DNA of 12,952 bases, taken from positions 1 to 12,952 of the forward strand of contig JADNYV010000913.1 in the NCBI GenBank assembly GCA_015501055.1. Reading direction: 5' to 3'. Numbering within the stretch: position 1 is the stretch's first letter; each line of letters starts with the position of its first letter. The notes under the pieces are model-generated. The model was not told the DNA's origin, made no database searches, and saw only the letters and a program-made list of their open reading frames with translations. Of this stretch, positions 8,927-12,952 are shown piece after piece. The DNA comes from Mucidula mucida. Lineage: Eukaryota > Basidiomycota > Agaricomycetes > Agaricales > Physalacriaceae. The position numbers were made by a program, and so were the translations under genes.

Positions 8927-11900
8927 ATGACAACGCCTATACCCCAACCGCCTACTATCCCTCTTTTTGGGAACTCGCAGGCTTTGGATAGCGAGGTGCC
9001 CCTGCAATCATTTATTCTCCTCGCCAAAAAGTATGGCGAGATTGTCCAACTCGACCTACTGGGTGCGATCCTGTCCTTCCACCATATTATACCTCTGCTA
9101 AAGGGACACGTTGATTCGAAATCTCACAGGCTACAAGATAGTTGTCGTATACTCCCACGAACTCGCCAATGAGATATCGGACGACAAGCGCTTTGAAAAA
9201 AACTTCACACCTCAGCTTCTCAATGTGCGCGCGCTTGCCCACGATGGACTTTTCACCGTAAGGTTCCGGGACACCATAATTGACTGTTCTCCTAAACTAT
9301 CTCTGCGCAGGCATTCGGTAATGAACCAAACTGGGGAATTGCTCGTCAGTTCTTGGATTTCGTTCGTGCTCACAACGGATCTAACTTGAACGACAGATCG
9401 TCTGCTCATGCCTGCGTTCGGAACTGCAAACATCCGCGCCATGCTCCCGGATATGAGGGACATTTGTGATCAGATGCTGCTCAAGGTCCGCTGTTTCTCG
9501 ATGCTGCAGAATTTATAGGTACTCAATTCCTTGTATCGATCAGTGGGAGCGGTAAGAAGCAAAACAATGCCACTGTCCAAAGCTTACCTTGTGTATCTGT
9601 TAGATTTGGTCCACACCAACTCATCGATCCGACCGACGACTTTACGCGAGTCGCTCTTGATACGCTTGCTTTCTGTACTATGTCGCATCGGTACTACTTT
9701 CTCTCTTCTCTGGTTCTAGTCACGCTTATCAAACACGTCACCTAGATTGAATTCGTTCTACAGCGTGCGTGCTTTCAATCTGAATGTTGTCTCGGCTTAC
9801 CCATAAGCGTTGCAGGTTGAACCTCCTCAGTTTGCCAGATCGATGGCCGAGTTTCTTAAAGAGTGTTATTATCGCACAAAACGACCTGGTCTTGTTCAGT
9901 CCTGGATGAAATCGACAAATGCCAAGTATGAGAACGATATGAAGGTGATGAAGGACGTCGGCAACGCCAGTCAGTCACATTCAGGTCTACACAAGGGCAT
10001 ATATGCTGATGACGTGCAGTCATTGCGGAGCGAAAGGCAAACCCGATCGAAAAGAAGGACTTGTTGAATATCATGTTGAGCGGGAGGGATCCCAAGACCG
10101 GAGAAGGCCTATCAGAAGAGGCAATCTGCAATAACGTGAGTGGGTTAGCGATGATAGTGTCTTTGACTGACCTGTTCGTTCAGCTTTTGACATTCATGAT
10201 AGCAGGTATGTGATGATGGGTGAATGTGTACGACTATTAACTTGTTTTCCGTTACGCAGGCCACGAAACCTCATCGGGAATGCTTTCCTTCACAGTGTAT
10301 TGGCTCCTCAAATACCCGGAGGTCATGCGACAAGTTCGCGCCGAAATCGACCAGGTGTTGCAGGGGCGTCGCATTGAAGTGGAAGACTTCGACAAACTAC
10401 CGTACCTTGTTGGTGAGTGATTTTAGTTTCAAGCCCGAATCGCCAAGCTGACGGAGTTCCAGCTGTGATGCGTGAGTCCCTAAGGTTGTGCCCTACGGCA
10501 CCGGCCAGATCCGCTGCTGCGAAGGACGATACTACCATCGGTAATGGAAAGTATTTTGTGAAAGCTGGCGTTCCGTTGGTCATCCAACAGTGGGTTATGC
10601 ATCGTGATCCAAGAGTCTGGGGTGATGATGTATGTCTGAATCTCGAACGTCTCTGCTGGATAGGTTGCTGACATAGCTTCGCAAGGCGCAAGAGTTCCGA
10701 CCAGAGCGAATGCTGGATGGAAAATTTGAGGCTTTACCTGCAAGTTGTCCCCGTTGACTGAAGTGTTGTACTGACTTCCTATCATTGTAGGCCAACGCTT
10801 GGCAACCTGTGAGATCGACTACCCCTTAAATTGCGTCTACTGACAATTCCTGAATGCTCAGTTCGGTTATGGTATGCGAGGATGCATTGGCCGTCCCTTT
10901 GCCTGGCAAGAGATCATTCTCGTCCTTGTTTCTATGATCCAGGAGTTCGATATCTCTTTGGCCGATCCTTCGTACACTCTGCAAAATCCAGCAGACCATG
11001 ACGCTAAAGCCCAAAAACTTGAGGATCCGTGCCAGGTTGAGGACTGATGGTCCCCGCCTTTCTGCAACGTCGGCTTTACATGTGAAGAGAATGTACGACT
11101 CGCCCGCCCCATCTGTCAAGGGTTCGATACCGAATCGTGGAGATGCGAAGGCGACGCTGTATGTGCTGTATGGTTCAAACACCGGAACGTCTGAGTCTTT
11201 TGCCCAGAGGATCTCTGGTGAGGCGGCGTCATATGGTATTGTACTTCTCGTTTTGTTTTTCGTTCCGTATCGCTCAAATCTACCATTCAGGCTTTGCCGC
11301 AAAGCTTGGCACTTTGGATAGCATCACTGGCCACTTACCAACCGATGGTCCCGTCGTGATTGTAACGGCGTCCTTTGAAGGTCGGTGTTTTACACCTTTT
11401 TGTTTGACCGCCTAACGAAACTCGTGAAAAAATTTAGGCCAACCTGCCGATAACGCTGCTCGCTTTGTTGATTGGATATCTCACCTAGAAGGTCGGGAAC
11501 TAGCAGGTGTCAAATATACAGTCTTCGGATGCGGCAATTCGGGTGGGTACAGACGTATCAACGAATTCCCAAACTCTGCGACAGTCTTATCGAAGAGCAC
11601 GGCGGAGAAAGGTTGCTCCCTCGCGGTGAAGGAGATGCAAGCCAAGGCCAATTCTTTCAGGTATTCGATGAATACGAAGCTAAATTGTGGGAAACTCTGT
11701 CCACAGTGAGTCGAGCCATTTGCGAATGTATATTTCGCCTGAATCTTGATTATTAGAAATATGCTACGGGCAAGAAGAAAATGGACATTCCTGCACTGGA
11801 TGTCAAGGTGCTCGATGACGGCGATGAACGTGCGGAGACTCTTCGTCAACCTGATACTGCCATGGGTCGCCTCGTCGAGAATAGACTACTCACGCCTCCT

Positions 11901-12952
11901 GGGAATCCCGCCAAACGTCACCTCGAGTTCGAGCTTCCCGCCGGAATGACGTTTAATGCAGGCGATTACCTGGCTATGTGCGTCGCTCAACTTCGTCGTC
12001 ACTTATAACTAAAAGCAGATCCTTAGCCTACCTCACAATCCCATACGGGATGTGCACCGCGTATTAGCCAAGTTTGGTCTATCGAAGGAACAACATGTAA
12101 GTGACCTTCCCTGTTACAAAGAGCTTTTTGGTTAACTCTTCCTCTTAAGATCTTCATTTCGGCAGAGAGCCCTACATCTTTGCCAGTTGGAAAGAAGGTT
12201 GCGCTGGTTGAGATTCTGAGCGGCTATGTCGAGCTCTCCCAAATTGCAACGACGAAGGATATCCAAATACTCCTCACAGCGGCGTCTTCCGACGATACAG
12301 TCAACGCGCTGGAGAACCTCAAGGCATCCTACATAGATCACGTCGCGTCCAAGCGCTTGAGCGTGCTCGACTTGTTGGAGAAATACCAAGACATCAATTT
12401 ATCCCTGGGCGCCTTCTTGAGGATGCTTCCAGCAATGCGTGTCCGACAATACTCAATCTCATCCTCCTTTGTGGAAGCCGGAGAACGTTACGCTCACGAT
12501 CAGCGTCATCGAAGCTCCCGCCCTTTCTGGTGAAGACAAGCTCTTCCTCGGCGTCGGATCGCACTACCTCTCGCAGCTCTTGCCAGGCGACCGCGTGCGC
12601 ATGACGGTGCGACACTCAGCTGCGGCATTCCATCTCCCTGAGGACCCGTCTGTGCCGGCCGTGATGTTCTGCGCCGGGTCGGGCATTGCACCGATGCGCG
12701 GGTTCATGCAGGAGCGGGCGATGCAAAGATCGGCGGGCGCGATGTTGGGAAGATGTTGTTGTTCTTTGGATGTCGTGATCCTGAGGTGGATTACTTGTAT
12801 GGAGAGGCGGAGTTGAAGGAGTGGATTGAGCTGGGATTTTGGATGTTAGGACGGCGTTTTCGAGGAAGTCGGAGGCCAGTCATGGGTGCAAGTATGTCCA
12901 GGATGAGTGTTCATCAATCTTTGCGAGGTCTGTGTTGATTTTTAGTCTGGTG
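8927..12952 (+). CDS. Self-sufficient P450-reductase fusion (CYP505 / P450foxy type), partial, with frame breaks in the reductase half
   Basis: There is no membrane anchor; the protein starts MTTPIPQPPTIPLFGN, as in CYP505 enzymes, which hydroxylate fatty acids at subterminal positions. Heme-domain motifs: LFT with Phe87, I-helix AGHETS (264-269), ExxR as ESLR (320-323), FRPERM, and FGYGMRGCIG (396-405) with Cys403. The numbering nearly matches bacterial P450 BM3, which supports the splicing. The reductase part shows the FMN motif YGSNTGTSE (about 11165-11195), FAD motif RQYSISS (12444 on) and NADPH motif FCAGSGIAPMRGF (12667-12705). Exons: 8927-9062, 9130-9257, 9311-9344, 9397-9485, 9544-9551, 9604-9690, 9746-9764, 9816-9969, 10020-10135, 10184-10205, 10260-10412, 10463-10629, 10686-10739, 10791-10808, 10862-11235, 11291-11380, 11438-11705, 11757-11977, 12027-12096, 12150 on. 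Frame breaks lie near 10983-10986, 11541-11543, 12466-12467, 12725-12727 and 12836-12837. Read literally, the protein ends at TGA 11045-11047 after 456 residues. Confidence 0.9.
9544..9551 (+). other. 8-nt exon in the fusion gene
   Basis: TGGGAGCG sits between introns 9486-9543 (GTCCGC to ATCAG) and 9552-9603 (GTAAGA to GTTAG). It supplies W-E and the start of R in LLKWERFGP, a segment also found in P450 BM3-type proteins (QKWERL). Without it the phases on either side do not match. Confidence 0.75.
10740..10790 (+). other. GC-AG intron in the heme domain of the fusion gene
   Basis: The exon ends ...GCTTTACCT and the intron starts GCAAGT, the typical strong context of a GC donor, and ends CATTGTAG after 51 bp. 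Joining gives ALPANAWQP followed by FGYGMRGC, as expected just before the heme loop. No GT donor nearby gives a usable frame. Confidence 0.8.
10983..12906 (+). other. Reductase half of the fusion gene with five indel-type frame breaks
   Basis: From 10983 the protein continues recognisably but the frame changes five times: one extra A in AAAA at 10983-10986; one base missing between FGCGNS and WVQTYQRIP at 11541-11543; two bases missing near CC at 12466-12467 (between RQYSISS and PLWKPENV); one A missing in AAA at 12725-12727 (between QERAMQ and GRDVGKMLLFFG); and one base missing at 12836-12837 (between WIELG and LDVRTAFSRK). No nonsense substitution was found and all splice sites look functional. 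This fits recent loss of the reductase or local sequence error; I cannot tell which from sequence alone. Confidence 0.75.

Noticed and set aside
10983..11047. Intron instead of a frame break at SYTLQ
   Set aside because: There is no GT or GC donor that removes the shift while keeping the conserved residues on both sides; a single extra A explains it fully.
11541..11543. Programmed ribosomal frameshifting as explanation of the breaks
   Set aside because: Five shifts of different size and direction in one frame, without a shared slippery site, do not fit any known programmed mechanism.
5429..12952. Secondary-metabolite gene cluster
   Set aside because: Only P450s and a PH-domain gene are present; no core synthase, terpene cyclase, transporter or cluster regulator is visible.

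Overview
The window looks like genomic DNA from a filamentous fungus, most likely a mushroom-forming basidiomycete. The protein-coding regions are cut by many short introns (about 44 to 67 bp). These have GTRNGY-like donors, CTNAY-like branch sites near the 3' end, and YAG, AAG or GAG acceptors. One gene is a fungal self-sufficient P450-reductase fusion (CYP505/P450foxy type). There is no bacterial gene organisation, operon, CRISPR array or convincing RNA gene.

Layout: (1) Bases 1-2154, minus strand: the 5' two-thirds or so of a gene for a long, low-complexity Ser/Thr/Pro-rich protein with a PH-like domain; it runs off the left edge. (2) About 2155-5428: a 3.3-kb gene-poor stretch with no gene I can support. 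It holds a short 27-28 bp tandem repeat and a run of 19 C. (3) Bases 5429-7881, plus strand: a complete membrane-anchored cytochrome P450 of 547 residues that I could splice into 17 exons with every phase matching, including a probable 3-nt microexon. (4) About 7882-8926: an intergenic stretch with one unassigned open frame and a TATA box. (5) Bases 8927-12952, plus strand: a P450-reductase fusion gene that runs off the right edge. Its heme domain splices cleanly over 14 introns, one of them with a GC donor. Its reductase half carries five reading-frame breaks in about 1.9 kb.

How the genes relate: the two P450 genes lie in tandem in the same direction, each with its own TATA-like element. 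The first has a membrane anchor and needs a separate reductase. The second is predicted soluble and carries its own reductase, and by family it would hydroxylate fatty acids near the omega end. The PH-domain gene is divergent and probably unrelated. I see no synthase, transporter or regulator that would make this a biosynthetic cluster.

The most notable points are the clustering of indels in only the reductase half of the fusion gene (recent decay, loss of the reductase, or local sequence error), the 3-nt microexon, the GC-AG intron, and a frame discontinuity in the PH gene. I found no convincing new biological system. All splice calls were made by eye from phase, splice sites and remembered family motifs, with no alignment or transcript data.
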